This document shows, in pieces, positions 35,869 through 47,800 of a stretch of 64,000 nucleotides of DNA. The stretch spans positions 2,922,001 through 2,986,000 of the forward strand of contig CM043968.1 in the NCBI GenBank assembly GCA_014529385.2, read 5' to 3'. The notes under the pieces were generated by a model. That model worked only from the letters and a program-made list of their open reading frames with translations. It did not search any database and was not told where the DNA came from. How positions within the stretch are numbered: the stretch's first letter is position 1; every line of letters starts with the position of its first letter. This stretch comes from Adiantum capillus-veneris. Taxonomy: Eukaryota; Streptophyta; Polypodiopsida; Polypodiales; Pteridaceae. Position numbers and translations under genes: made by a program.

Positions 35869-35884
35869 CCAATGACTGAGAGTT

Positions 35885-36910
35885 GTATTTCTCTTCGGAC
35901 TATCAAATAGATGGCCAAAGTGAGATAGCAAATTCAACCATCATAGATCTACTTAAAGCCTATGTCATGAGAAGTAGATCAAAGAGATCAATGGGAAAAG
36001 TATTTAACCTTTGTAGAGTATACATACAATAACACTACCCATACTTCTACAAGAAAGGCACCCTCCAAAGTAATTGAAGGAAGACCCAAGCTCCCATTGA
36101 TAAGCTATATCCATCATGCAACAGAAGCAACAAGTTGGTGCTGAGAAGCATAGACAAGCCTTGACCTTCAAATACAATGATTGGGTATTTCTAAAGTTTC
36201 CAAAAGCACGCCTAAGTCACACTACGGGCAAGGGAACACAAGGACACCCAATGGGTCACCAAAAATATTATGCTAAGTTAGAAAAAAGATAATATGGCCC
36301 ATTTCAAATTCTTAAGCCTATCAATGAAACAATTTAAAAGTTAAGATTATCAAGTACTTGGCTCTTATAATGCCTTTCATGTGAGCCTCTTAAAGCCTTA
36401 TATGGGCAAGCCACCCAAAGAACCAGTAATTGAAGAACCACCTGAGTTTGAAGGTCAACAAAAGATCTTGCAACCAAAGAGAATCCTATGACATGAAGAC
36501 AAGGTTTTAAGAAGTGGTAAGATTATCCAGCGATATCTTGTCAAAATTAAGGATTATTCTTTTGAAGATGCAAGGTAGATGCAAGACATCCAACTAAAGG
36601 ATAATGTAAACCTTGTACATACTTACAATGAATCTTGTCAAAGGTAAGAATCAGGTATGAAGAAAGTATATCTTTTTTAAGAAATTGTCTTGTTTTGACT
36701 CTAAGGTTTCATTAAATGTTCATAAGGTCTACGTGTATGCATACCATGAGTCAAGCTTACGACAACTTAGTCTCTCAAGCATCTAGTAGACCTTGCCAAT
36801 CTACTATGAAAGATGATTAGGGCTAAGTAAAGACATGATTGTGATAGATAAGCCTTCCAAGCACCACGAGGACTTAATCACCAGTGTGGAAGAATGTTGC
36901 CGAGTAAAAA
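35885..36910 (+). pseudogene. Chromovirus integrase C-terminus and chromodomain relic
   Basis: Starts abruptly at the integrase segment DGQSEI.NSTIIDLLKAY, next to the preceding repeat. Later pieces read YYAKLEKR.YGPFQILKPINE, HVSLLKPYMGKPPKEPVIEE and, in the chromodomain position, ILQPKRIL.HEDKVLRSGK, then RYLVKIKDYSFEDAR (36430-36600). The latter fits the chromodomain core RYLVKW-GY---DATWE. It is broken by several stops. Colinear with 62600-63720 including the 3' untranslated tail, so both derive from one chromovirus family. Confidence 0.75.
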
Positions 36911-36995
36911 GGGATCCTCTACCCAAAGCAACATGACTAACTATGACTTTAGCTCTCCTCCCCATAGTCGAAAACAACTATGATTTCAAGGGAGA

Positions 36996-37110
36996 TGTAA
37001 TTTCATGAATATTAATTTCTAACCTTCTAAAAGTATTTTCCAACTTAAATTGGCCACTTAAGTCCATGAAAAAAAAAAAGAGAACAAGTGAAATTGATTA
37101 AGTGCTAGTG
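36996..37110 (+). repeat. Chromovirus LTR start (partial)
   Basis: A purine run AAGGGAGA (36988-36995) is followed by TGTAATTTCATGAATATTAATTTC, the expected PPT-LTR junction. A related sequence occurs inverted at 58332-58390. The downstream end is not determined. Confidence 0.5.
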
Positions 37111-37207
37111 GAACATCTGGTCAAGGCTTGGGACCAAAAGACAAAAGTCCATAAAAGAATAGCGGTGTACGAGAGCATATATCCCTTCTAGAATCAACAT
37201 GCATATC

Positions 37208-37720
37208 TTACAAGTATTCTATAATTGCTTGCATTTCTCCACGATGCATCATACTAGTGTCAATCATCGCTCGACTAACAACCCCAACTGCAAATGCTCC
37301 CATTGTAGCTGTTATGTCATGTCTCAAAACTAAAAGTTTGTACATGAGAGTCCTAAAGGCTAATGAAAAACACGTAATCTCTGCCATCATATCCATGCCT
37401 ATTGCATCAAAGCCATATGTAGCGATCTATGCCAATATATATGTAGTAGGTATCTCAATCCTCACTACATCACCACCAAAAATAGTCACCCATGGATGTG
37501 TCAATCTTGACTTTAGGGTATTCATCACTCCCTCATCATCCATACGGATTGTATCCACATGTCCTGAAACCACCATATCAGCCTCTAGCATGAGAATGTC
37601 AAAGAAGTCCATATCACTCATCTCCATGGTAGGAGGCATCTCTATCCTAAGAGGATCAATCTGTTGTGTCTCACTAGAGCATAGCTGCTCTAACTTTGTA
37701 TCTACAGACATGTTGTGCAC
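37208..37720 (-). pseudogene. Open minus-strand stretches of unknown function
   Basis: Two stretches in different frames. The first (37720-37427) is methionine/aspartate-rich, with MEMSDMDFFDILMLEADMVV and VTIFGGDVVRIEI. The second (37396-37208) contains ITCFSLAFRTLMYKLLVLRH. They follow the copia protease relic at 38330-37870 in the same orientation, but I cannot match them to a copia domain. Confidence 0.3.
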
Positions 37721-37869
37721 AACACTCTTGAGCTCATCTATGAAAAATATGTGTCTAGTCTCTTGCTGGCATGGCTATGATGTAATTGAGACTATGCCAT
37801 CTTGCACCTGAGATACATGCATAGGGTAGACCAAGAAAATCTTGGCTCCTCTAGTAATAACTAGCAAAA

Positions 37870-38330
37870 TGCAATGCATATGCTCTCTTTTTGTCAGCTA
37901 TTTGATAGAGATCAAACTCTATGCATTCTCAAGAATATAACACACATGTCATAGCAAGTAAGATGCACCATTGGGTAATAACAATAATACATCTCCTACA
38001 CCCTCTATGTCATATCTTGATCCATCACCTAGATGCACACAACCAAGGCTCCCACTAGCAAAAGTGCTAAAACACTCATGACATTATGCGATGTAGAATG
38101 CTATACACTCATCTAGTAGCCATCAAGAGCAAGTGTCATCTCTATCAAACATAAAATCAAGAGGAATACTAGAGGTAGATGTGACATCACTATCACTAGC
38201 ATATGAAGCCACCTCTCGAGTCTATGTCAGAATTGTCTGTGCATTACCTATATAGCTACCTCATACGTCTAAAGAAACAATGTCTAATATGCCTTGTGTG
38301 ACCACAATTCCAACATCTCATGTGTCAACA
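37870..38330 (-). pseudogene. Copia-C zinc knuckle and protease relic
   Basis: The minus strand gives a knuckle-like MRCWNCGHTRHIRHCFF near 38325-38285. A diverged copia protease follows at 38150-37880: WLLDECIAF in place of W-LDSGAS-H, then FSTFASGSLGCVHLGDGSRY, DIEGVGDVLLLLPNGASYLL and SLISIK. The catalytic DSG has become DEC and stops are present, so it is dead. It belongs with the PBS at 39921. Confidence 0.65.
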
Positions 38331-39920
38331 TGAATGAGACCACTATCTCACATGAGTCATCATCGTGGACTCAAAACTATCACACATATCAACTGGCATA
38401 ATTGAAGTGATGGACCTATAGCATGTTTAAGGGCAATATGCATAAACCAATGGTGAACATAAGTGCACCCAACCTGGAAGAAAAGGAGCTCCCTATGGGA
38501 AGAAAAAACTCTCAAAAGAGATCACTAGCACTTGTACTTCTCAAGCACATCAATGCATAAAATCTTTTGTAGTAGTGTAATCATATTATGCTCTACAATC
38601 ATCACACTGATGCAAGTCTCAATTGCCAAAAGTACATGGAACCTGTAACCAATGACTATCTATAAACTATATCCAGTAGACTCACAATTCGAATATTCAT
38701 TGATAAAAAACAGTGCATACCATAAGTTTATTTGTAGCCATTATGAGCATACACAAATCTTTATCTTGCGAGAGTGGATACAAGAACACCAATCTATGTC
38801 CACAAACAACCATATTCTCGTCAATGTGGGAGAAAAATCAACCACAATACGGGATAATCATCATCTCAATCCAAGTACCACAAATACATTTAAAAAAATG
38901 TATGGCAAACAAGTCAAAATTATGGCGATAAATCTAGGGAAACTTGGACAGAGTCTGCCCTGCAAAATGAGCAAAATCTGAATGCAGACTCTCAAATCAT
39001 AAACCGCATCCAAGATGCCAAAGTGGCTCCACAATGTCACATACAATGGAAATCCGCACTCAACGTACACCAACAAAGTAACCATGCACAAACAAATCCA
39101 AAAGAGTTGCAATCTAGAAAACTGATCAATGCATAAACAATGCTCTCAAGAGAGCTCACCGACACTCAAAAGTGCTCGTTGAAATGCATGTACAATGGGC
39201 ATCAACCATGTGCCATAACCATATGCAAATTTGTTTGTAAAAACCATGAAATGAAGGACAAAATTACAGCCAAAGTGTCATGTAAAAATCTATGAAAGAA
39301 TCTCTAATTATAGTGCTAATGCCGACAACTTTGCCTCGGTCGATATCGATCAGTTAAATGTACGTGCTTCTTCTTTACCCAAATCTACCAAAAAACCCAA
39401 ACCTCAAGCTCTGCACAAGCCAAAATTGCATCTTCAACCTCAGTATGTATGCACCTAACTTCAAACACCTGTCGTGCATTCAAAAGTGCATCATATCCGC
39501 ACACTGCAAAAAGAGAAAACCTAATTTTTTTTTGTATTATATAGTCAATCTAAGCTGAATATAATCAAAACGGTGAGGAATTTACAAAAAAATAATCTAC
39601 AAAGTTATAGACCATGTCAAAACGGAGGGGCATTGTGTGTAGAATTTTTAGACCTATAATCTATAAGGAGAAAAATGAATCTGAAAATAATGCAACTTTG
39701 CACATGGTTTTTAGGGCAGGATCTTCACCTACACACTATCTTCCACATTGTCTTTTGAGCTTTCACAAGAGCACACATCACTCTCAAATGAGCTCACAAG
39801 CTCCCATTGTGTTCTCACAAAGCTTCCAAGCTTTCTTGACCTCTTCACCACTGATAGTAGTGACCAACCTATCACCAAAATCTCTCAACACCACGTGCTC
39901 CCCATGATCACCAATCCTTA
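38331..39920 (-). other. Copia-C gag/leader region, heavily decayed
   Basis: No intact frame. Between the PBS and the zinc-knuckle relic, gag is expected, but stops are dense. A short minus-strand stretch at 39907-39784 (LRIGDHGEHVVLRDFGDRLV) may be the start of the leader or gag. Confidence 0.35.
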
Positions 39921-39932
39921 GCTCTGATACCA
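39921..39932 (-). other. Copia-C primer binding site
   Basis: Minus strand TGGTATCAGAGC, a perfect initiator-Met PBS, followed two bases away by TGTGAGTG, the probable inner LTR end. Spacing is identical to copia-A. Confidence 0.8.
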
Positions 39933-39934
39933 AT

Positions 39935-40200
<266 letters not shown>

Positions 40201-40814
40201 ACCTTTATCCTAACATGAGCTTCCAGATTGTAATTAAAGATTGCCCATTTGTGATCTCTAGTCCCTTTCTACCCAAGATTTATTTCACATTTTTAAAACT
40301 TGGTTAAGGTATAAAATAATATTTTTGTATAAGACCCTTATGAAGTTTTAAATAATGAATCATACATTCTATCTTTGAGCATTGTGTACTCTCCCTCTTT
40401 CTTCTTGTGCTCATATCTCCCTCATGTATTGTCCATTTGGAGTACTATCTACTTCAATGTGATCATAGATACAAGATCTACACAACATTAAGTTTTTTGT
40501 GATGATTCCATGAGTTTGTTGTTGCTAACCTTCTTCTCAATTGATTCATAACTCAAGATTTAAGCATCAAAATTGTATTTTAAGCATATGAGAGGTATTA
40601 GTGTAACATTGCTAAGCTATTGAGTGCATTTTGAGCTAAAATAAACTAGGTCAAATCATCCCTATAGATAATAGTCTTTTTTTTGTTTGCAAGTGGCCAA
40701 AATGTAGATTTGACAACCTAGGCATTTTAGTTTAAACCTTGTCGGGGGATCCATATGCGCATGTTTCAATATTTAAGAAAGTTTTAAGAGTGGAACAAAT
40801 CACAAGTTTTCATA
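40201..40814. other. No gene identified
   Basis: AT-rich sequence without a recognisable coding, LTR or repeat signal. Confidence 0.4.
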
Positions 40815-41183
40815 TGCAATATGAAGAATTTGGGTTGACATTGGAAGGAACGAGACTGACTTGGTTCTAGCCTCTAAACAACCAGATTTCTTGAAGAGTG
40901 ACCGAGGAATTCTCTAAAAAAGGAATCAAGCACAACACGATTTCTTAAATCTATACTTTTTCGTAGAAAGAGAATGAAAAGGTGAAGGAAGCTTTGCTTC
41001 GCTTCAAACAGCACATTGAAATATGTCCACTGCAAGAGTTACCACAAGAAAATAAAACTCTAAAAAAGGACTTACACTTGAAAGCATGCACAAAGTTTAA
41101 ACAAGTCACTAAGGAAGTGATGTACCTAGTTTATAACTCTAAGACATATGGAGAGGTAACGGAAGATGTAGACACAAACATGA
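40815..41183 (+). pseudogene. Gypsy gag relic related to the giant element
   Basis: The plus-strand series EEFGLTLEGTRLTWF, EEFSKKGIKHNTIS, VKEALLRFKQHIEICPLQEL and KDLHLKACTKFKQVTKEV parallels the giant gypsy gag (FGLTLEEDAATWF; EEFSQRGIAHNTVS; VRKAALRLKRYLKFCHVEEL; KDLHMKRSTTLNELTKED). Stops are present. It ends where the copia-A fragment begins. Confidence 0.75.
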
Positions 41184-41410
41184 TGCTACCATATACATGT
41201 GGTAGTGATGTGTGTGAACACACTTAGGACCGCCGGGGCATTTTTTCCCTCACTAGGAGGTTTCTCCCCCCGTGCATTATGTGACGCCCATCATTCTAGG
41301 GCTATCTATCTTTCTATTGCACACTAAGTGATACACTCTCTGTTGTGTGCCTTGAGATTCCTTTGTCTTCTCCAAGTTATGTGTATTTTCATGAAACCCT
41401 TATTCCAAAA
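41184..41410 (+). repeat. Copia-A 5' LTR (fragment copy)
   Basis: 227 bp, starting TGCTACCATATACATGTGG and ending CTTATTCCAAAA, equivalent to the reverse complement of 6540-6765. The terminal ACA is mutated to AAA. Confidence 0.88.
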
Positions 41411-41412
41411 AT

Positions 41413-41424
41413 TGGTATCAGAGA
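41413..41424 (+). other. Primer binding site of copia-A fragment
   Basis: TGGTATCAGAGA, one mismatch at the last base from the Met-type site. Confidence 0.8.
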
Positions 41425-41725
41425 AGGTTGCTTCCTCCCGGGCTAAGTCACCAAAAGCTCCCGGCACACTCCTGCTCATTTTATTTGATTTTAGTGAGCT
41501 CTGGGTAAGCTCAAATTTTTGATTTGGGCTCATTTCGGCCTCCGTTTCCACTATAGGTAGCACTACGCAGGGTATTTTGTCATTTTGTGCAAAAATTATA
41601 TCAATGTCGTTTTTTGCATAACACGTCCCATACAATCTTCTATGGTTTTTGCTATATAGAACATGTTTTTCTTGCTTTCTTTCTCCTCTTTTCGAACAAT
41701 TCTCACATCAGGTGCATCATTTACC

Positions 41726-42447
41726 ATGGCTGACAACAACACAGATGTGTTCAAGATGTTTGTTGTTGAGGACAGATTGGATTGGGACAATTACCCTATG
41801 TGGGCTTATATGATGCAACATGTTCTTGCGTCGAAGGGCATTTGGAACATTGTGCAGGGCATTGATGTACGTCCTGGTTCTTAGCATACAGACGATGTTG
41901 AGGATGTTGCAAGTCTTCGTGCAAGGATTGTTGATGTTAGACTTGTTTTTCATACGACAGAACAAGCTCGTTGGGATGTTAAAGATGCGCAAGATCATGC
42001 ATTGATTGTGTTGTCTGTGAAGCGTAATATTACTCCCCACATTTGTTGAGCCAAATCTGCAAAACAAGCTTGGGATATTATGGCTGGTCTTTATGCAAGC
42101 TTCAATGAGGCAAAAATTGCATTGCTGCGTAAAGAGCTGGAGTCAAAGATTATGCATGAGGAACATGACATGGACACTTTCCTTGTTGATGTCAAGGATA
42201 TCAATGGGAAAATTATTTCTACAGGTGGTCGTTTCAGACAGTTCCCTTGTGCAGACTGTTCTTGATGCCTTGCCAGATTCTTACCAAAATTTTCCTAGTA
42301 CTTGGGGACTTATGACCCAAGGAAATCCTGAAGTTGTCAAGTTGATGCATTGTGCACATTGCTGTTGCAAGTGTCATTTTCCAAAAAAAAAAGGACTAGA
42401 CAATGTGTAGTTGACAAGCTTTTATTGTTGCTCAAAGAAAAGGTGGT
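41726..42447 (+). pseudogene. Copia-A gag fragment (broken)
   Basis: Start ATG 41726, MADNNTDVFKMFVVEDRLDW, then YPMWAYMMQHVLASKGIWNI, matching copia-A gag closely. Stop TAG at 41882. Later pieces include KQAWDIMAGLYASFNEAKI, LLRKELESKIMHEEHDMDTF and LVQTVLDALPDSYQNF in changing frames. Truncated before the zinc knuckle at the junction with gypsy sequence. Confidence 0.85.
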
Positions 42448-44139
42448 TCTGGTTATCATCAAATACGTATGCATCTCAATGACATTTTAAAACTTCTTTT
42501 TGTACACAGTATGGACACTATGAATTTATTATATTACCTTTTGGTCTCACCAATGCACCTGCCATATTTGCCAAGATGATGAATAAAATTTCCTTAGATT
42601 ATGTAGATTTTTTCATTGTTTTCTTTTATGGTATTCTAGTTTTTTAGTCAATGAACAAGAACACAAAGATCACCTTCATATTGTTTTTGAGTTGCTTCGT
42701 CAAAACCAAATGTTTGCTAACCTTGAGAAAAGAACTTTCTTTCAAAAAGAAATTGATTACTTAGGCCACATTGTGTCCAAAAAAGGTGTTTCCATTGACC
42801 CTAAAAGATTGAAACCATTAAAACATGGTCTACCCCACAAACAGTCCATGCTATCAAATCATTCCCGGACTTAACAGGCTTCTATCGTAAATTTGTCAAA
42901 AACATTTCTCACATTGCTTCAACCATGACCACTTTACTTAACCAAAAAATATCATTCAAATGGAGACCTGGACAACAAAAATCATTTTACAAGGATCTAA
43001 CAACAAAAATCATTTGACATTTTGAAGTACCTGTTGATCCATGCACCCATCCTTCAATTGCCTGATTTCTTAGAGTCTTTCTTTGTAGTTGTTATCAATG
43101 CAAGTGATTCATGTATAAGAGTTGTCTTGATGTAAAACGATCATCCAATTGCTTTTGAAAGTAAAAGAATGAAACCATTTGAAATCAAATATAACACATA
43201 TGACAAAGAACTACTTGTAGTAGTCCACGCTCATGACCTTTGGAGACATTACCTTATGGGATCTGAAGTGCTCATTAAAATTAACCGACAAGAAATTAAA
43301 CATCTATTAACACAATCCACCATTTCAAAACATCACATAAAATGGGATGGCTTTATTCAAAACATCACATAAAATGGGCTGGTTTTCGATAAGATCAAGT
43401 ATATTTATTTGAATCATAATTCAGTAAGTGAAGTGTAATCCTTCAGTTCTATGCCTGACACATATGCTATGGATCCTAATTTTGCACATGCATGGTTTGA
43501 AATATTCCTTTTTAGTATTATACTTTGGCAAATGGATTTCTTTATTTTCAACAAAAGCTATGCATCACACACCATTTAGAGAACTAGCAATGAATGAAAC
43601 ACTCTATATGGGTCACTGAGGAATATAATCTACACTTGTTGCATGTAAAGATCACTTCTTTTGTCCTAACATGAAAGATGATGTAACAAAATCTGTTTCT
43701 AAATGTTTGATATCTCAAAGAGTTAAACATCATCATGGTAAGTCTTATGGTCTTTTAATGCCCCTACCCATTCCTATTAGTCCTTGGGAACAAATCTCCA
43801 CCCACTACCTCCTCTCAAAACAATATTATATGGACTATAGTTAAGCGTTTTAGCAAATAATTGTACGTTGTACCTTGCAAAAAGACCCTATCCGCACCAT
43901 ATGCTACAAAACTCTTCCTTTAACTCATCTTCCCTTACCATGGCTTCCCCAAATTCATCCTTTCTGATTGAGATGGCCGCTTTTGCAATCACTTTTGGGT
44001 TGCATTAGTTAAAAATCTAGGATAAAAAATGGACTTCACATCTAGCTTCATCCTGAAATTAATGGCCAAACAAAAGCAACAAAGAACATCATCATTGATC
44101 ATACACGACTAAAAATACCGCAAATTGGGACCAACACCT
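42448..44139 (+). pseudogene. Gypsy RT-RNase H-integrase, 5' part of a split pol (broken)
   Basis: Starts inside RT at SGYHQIRMH. Then [14 protein letters not shown] follows. The catalytic Y-DD position reads FFYGILVF near 42630, so both aspartates are lost. The thumb region has FFQKEIDYLGHIVSKKGVSI (42740-42800). RNase H shows FEIKYNTYDKELLVVVHAHD, WRHYLMGSEVLI (43175-43280). Integrase follows with a zinc-binding remnant, PISPWEQISTHYL (~43790) and NGQTKATKNIIIDHT (~44060-44110). It is interrupted at 44139 by copia-B and resumes at 49331. Broken by stops long before that event. Confidence 0.85.
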
Positions 44140-44418
44140 TGTAGACATGTAGTAGTGTTAGTGTGTATACGCGCTTCACCACGGGCACTTTTCTCCCACT
44201 GGGTTTTTCCCCCTGGACATCTGGTGTGAAAGGACACCTTATCTCTTAGGGTTTCATATAAGCTTTGTAGCTCTGAGTTTGTATATATTCTATTATTCTA
44301 ATACAGAGAGAGAGACTACAGAGATCTCGTACACAAGCTCTGTGTCTTCTCCTTCTCCATCTTCTTCCTACTCTGAGTTGTTGTCTTCCTTTTGTTTCCT
44401 GTTTCATCATCTTCAACA
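44140..44418 (+). repeat. Copia-B 5' LTR
   Basis: Starts TGTAGACATGTAG and ends CATCTTCAACA. Contains an AG-rich stretch (AGAGAGAGAG, about 44306). Three differences from the 3' LTR: C/G in CACCA(C/G)GGGC, T/C in TATA(T/C)TCTA, and T/C in TTCCTT(T/C)TG. Confidence 0.96.
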
Positions 44419-44420
44419 AT

Positions 44421-44432
44421 TAGTATCAGAGC
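44421..44432 (+). other. Copia-B primer binding site
   Basis: TAGTATCAGAGC, one mismatch from the Met-type site TGGTATCAGAGC, two bases after the LTR. Confidence 0.85.
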
Positions 44433-44817
44433 GAGGTGATTTCCAGAGCCTCTACTTGCGTTTTCGCGTCCGCGCGCGCAATCGCAGTTTTCAGGCAGTT
44501 TTCGGAAAATTTGCTCGTGGGAGCATCCTCGACGTTCCGGGAATATTCTGAGTAGGTGACCTGGTGTTTTACCCCCCTTTCGAAGCCGTTTGAACCCTCA
44601 GAATTTTGTTATGAGCAACGTAGCAGAAGTTACTTTTCAGAGGCGTTTAGATCAAGAGGGTGTGCTTTTTGACAGATTTTCTTCAGGTAAACAGTTCTTT
44701 TGGGAAGCAGCTTGTCTTAGCTTTGTGCTGAGATTTTGTGTAGAGTTTTGCTTGCATTGGAGAGGAGATTTGTGAATCTCTTGGAGGTTCTTTTGCTCTC
44801 TTGTGTGCATCCACAAT

Positions 44818-47800
44818 ATGGCTCAATCTACGGAGAAAGAGATTTTTGGTGCGTTTACATCCGAAGACAAATTGGATGGTACCAACTATTCTCTTTGGTC
44901 TTTTATGGCCAAAAATGTTTTGGTTGGTAAAGGATTGTGGGATTATGTATCTGGAGATGAAGTTCGTCCATGTAGCATAGCACCTGCCACGCTTGGTCGT
45001 GGTGCCAGCTGTTGGTGCAGGACCCTCACAAGTCACTCCAGAGCAAAAGAGATGGGATACTAAAGATGCACAAGCTATGGCTGTGATTGCCTTAACCATA
45101 AAGAGGACAATCACACCACATATCAGATCTTGCAGAACTTTTGAGGATGCTTGGAACACTCTGCAAGCTATGTTTGGAGGAAGAAACGCTGCCAGAATAG
45201 AGTTTTTGAAGAAACAACTTGACAAAATACAGATGGACGAAGGTGACGATATTGTCGAGCATCTTACAAAAATCAGGGATCTTAAAGAGCAATTGCTTAG
45301 CATTGATGAAGTGATTCCAGATAAGGACTTGGTTTCCAAAACAATCAATTCACTACCACCATCTTATCTGACTTTTCAGACTTCTTTGACTCAGTCTTTG
45401 CGAGCTAATCCTGAGCCTCTTCATTTTGAAGAGTTAGTGGCTTTGCTATTGCAGGAGGATCAATCACGTAAGAACAAGTCTTTACATGTGGATGGTATGG
45501 ATCATGCTCTTGTTGTACAGAACAAAAACAAGGGTAAAGAGAGTGCTCATTACTCCAAGTCTGGTGCAGGACAGTCTTCAGAGAAGTCTAAAGGTGATTC
45601 CGACAAGTCCAAGAAGAAAGGTAAATGTCACTACTGCAAGAAACCTGGTCACTACATTAGTGAGTGTAAAAAGCGAATTGCTAAAAAAAAGAAGAAAGAG
45701 TCAAGTTTGGTTGTTTCAGATTCTGGTGATTCTTCTACAACTAAAGAAGAGTCTGCAAACTTTGTGCAGGATTCTTATGCTTTCGTAGTATGTTCAGATT
45801 TTTCTGCTTATAGTGTTGACAAGACACAAATGATTTGGTACTTTGATAGTGGTGCATCCAGGCATATTACTTCAAGGAAGGATTTGTTTTGTTCATTAGA
45901 TGCAGCTCCAACAGGAAAGAAGGTGACATGTGCAAATAATGCTTCTTATCCAATCAAAGGCGTTGGTAAGATTTTGATTACCATTTCAGATGGTTCAGAT
46001 TTATGCTTGCCAGATGTCTTATATGTTCCAGGGATCAAGAAGAATTTGTTGTCTGTATCCTCTCTTGCAAAAAATGGTCTTCGGGTCATTTTTGAGGATG
46101 GCAGATGTGTTGTACGAGATCGAGAGAATGGTTATTCTCTTATCACTACAGGTACGCTGGAAAATGGACTATTTGTGCTAGATCGTTATGAAAAGCAGAT
46201 TCAAGTATGTATTGCAGAAACAAAGACTCAGGCAATGCAGGATGCTGAGTTGTGGCATGCTAGATTTGGGCATGTTAGTTATGGCAGTTTGATGACTTTA
46301 CAACGTCATAATATGGTGCATGATTTGTCTTTATTGGAGATGCCACCAAGACATGTATGTGAAGGTTGCGTTCTTGGAAAGATGCACAGATTTGCATTTT
46401 CGCAGGATGGTTCAGTTAGAGCGACACGAAAGTTGCAGCTTGTACACAGTGATGTATGTGGTCCTATGAGGACTCCATCTTTGGGAAACAGCCTTTATTT
46501 TGTGACCTTCATTGATGACTTTTCCAGGTTTTGTTGGGTGTATCCACTCAAAGCAAAGTCAGACGTGTTTGCAGTTTTTCAACATTATGTCGCCATGGTT
46601 GAAAATGAAACAGGTTGCAAAGTACAGACTCTTCGTACCGATCGAGGAGGTGAATACATGTCAGGTGCATTTAAGGATTTTTTGGGAAAGAAAGGCATTA
46701 AACACCAATGCACTATGCCATACACACCACAACAGAATGGTGTTGCAGAAAGGAAGAACAGGTCTTTAATGGAGACAGCTAGATGTATGCTCAAGGCTAA
46801 GAGTTTGCCTCATAAGCTATGGATGGAGGCAGTTGCTTGTGCAGCACATGTTTTGAACAGGTGTCCTACTCGTGCCTTGAAGACCATTACTCCAAATGAA
46901 TCTTGGTATGACAGAAAACCTTCAGTCAGTTATCTTCGTGTTTTTGGTTGTCTTGCTTATGCTCACATCCCTCAGTAGTTACGTGGGAAGCTTGATGATA
47001 AGGCAATCAAATGTATATTTGTGGGGTACAGTAGTGGAAGTAAAGGTTATAGACTTTACAATCCTGCTACAAACAAGATTTTTGAAAGTCGTGATGTAAT
47101 TTTTGCAGAAACTACTGCTCAACCTATGATTGCTTTTGATGTACCTCATATGCAGACACATGATGTATTTGAAGGTTTGCTTCCTTCTTTTGTGGAGAAT
47201 CAAGAATCACAACAGGTTGATAATCTTGATCAATCTTTTGATCATCATGTGACACCTCATGATGTAGAGGAAATTGTGCGTGAAGAGCAAGAAGTTCTCA
47301 GGGAAGAAAGAACCTTGCCTAAATGGGTTCAGAAAACTTTGCAGGATAGCAAGTTGGATGCACCGTTGCCACGAAAAACACATGCTGGTACTACTTTTGG
47401 CAGAGAGCAAGTAGATTTGGCTTGCTTTAGCACTCTTTGTGATGTAGATGAGCCTGATTCATTTGAACAAGCTTTAGAGTGTGTTCAGTGGAAAGATGCT
47501 ATGCAGCAAGAAATTGATTCTATTCATAAGAATCATACATGGGATCTAGTGGACTTGCCTACAGGTAAAAAACCTATTGGTACAAAGTGGGTTTTTAAGG
47601 TAAAAAGGAAACAAGATGGTACTGTTGACAGGTACAAAGCAAGGCTTGTGGCAAAAGGCTATGCGCAACAGAAAGGCATAGATTATGATGAAACCTTTGC
47701 TCCTACTTCTCGTGCGTCCACAGTTAGATCACTAGTTGCAATTGCTGCTCATCATGGTTGGAAAGTGCATCAGTTGGATATCAAAACTTCTTTTTTGAAT

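Larger units (their letters stand above)
41184..42447 (+). mobile_element. Copia-A 5' fragment
   Basis: Same family as 1594-6765 but on the plus strand: a full 5' LTR, a PBS and about two thirds of gag. It then changes abruptly at about 42447 into gypsy RT sequence. No 3' LTR follows directly. Its missing 3' half may be the piece at 57231-58331. Confidence 0.85.

Noticed and set aside
44683-45348. 221-codon minus-strand frame opposite copia-B gag
   Set aside because: Shadow of a coding region with intact zinc knuckle and protease in the other direction.
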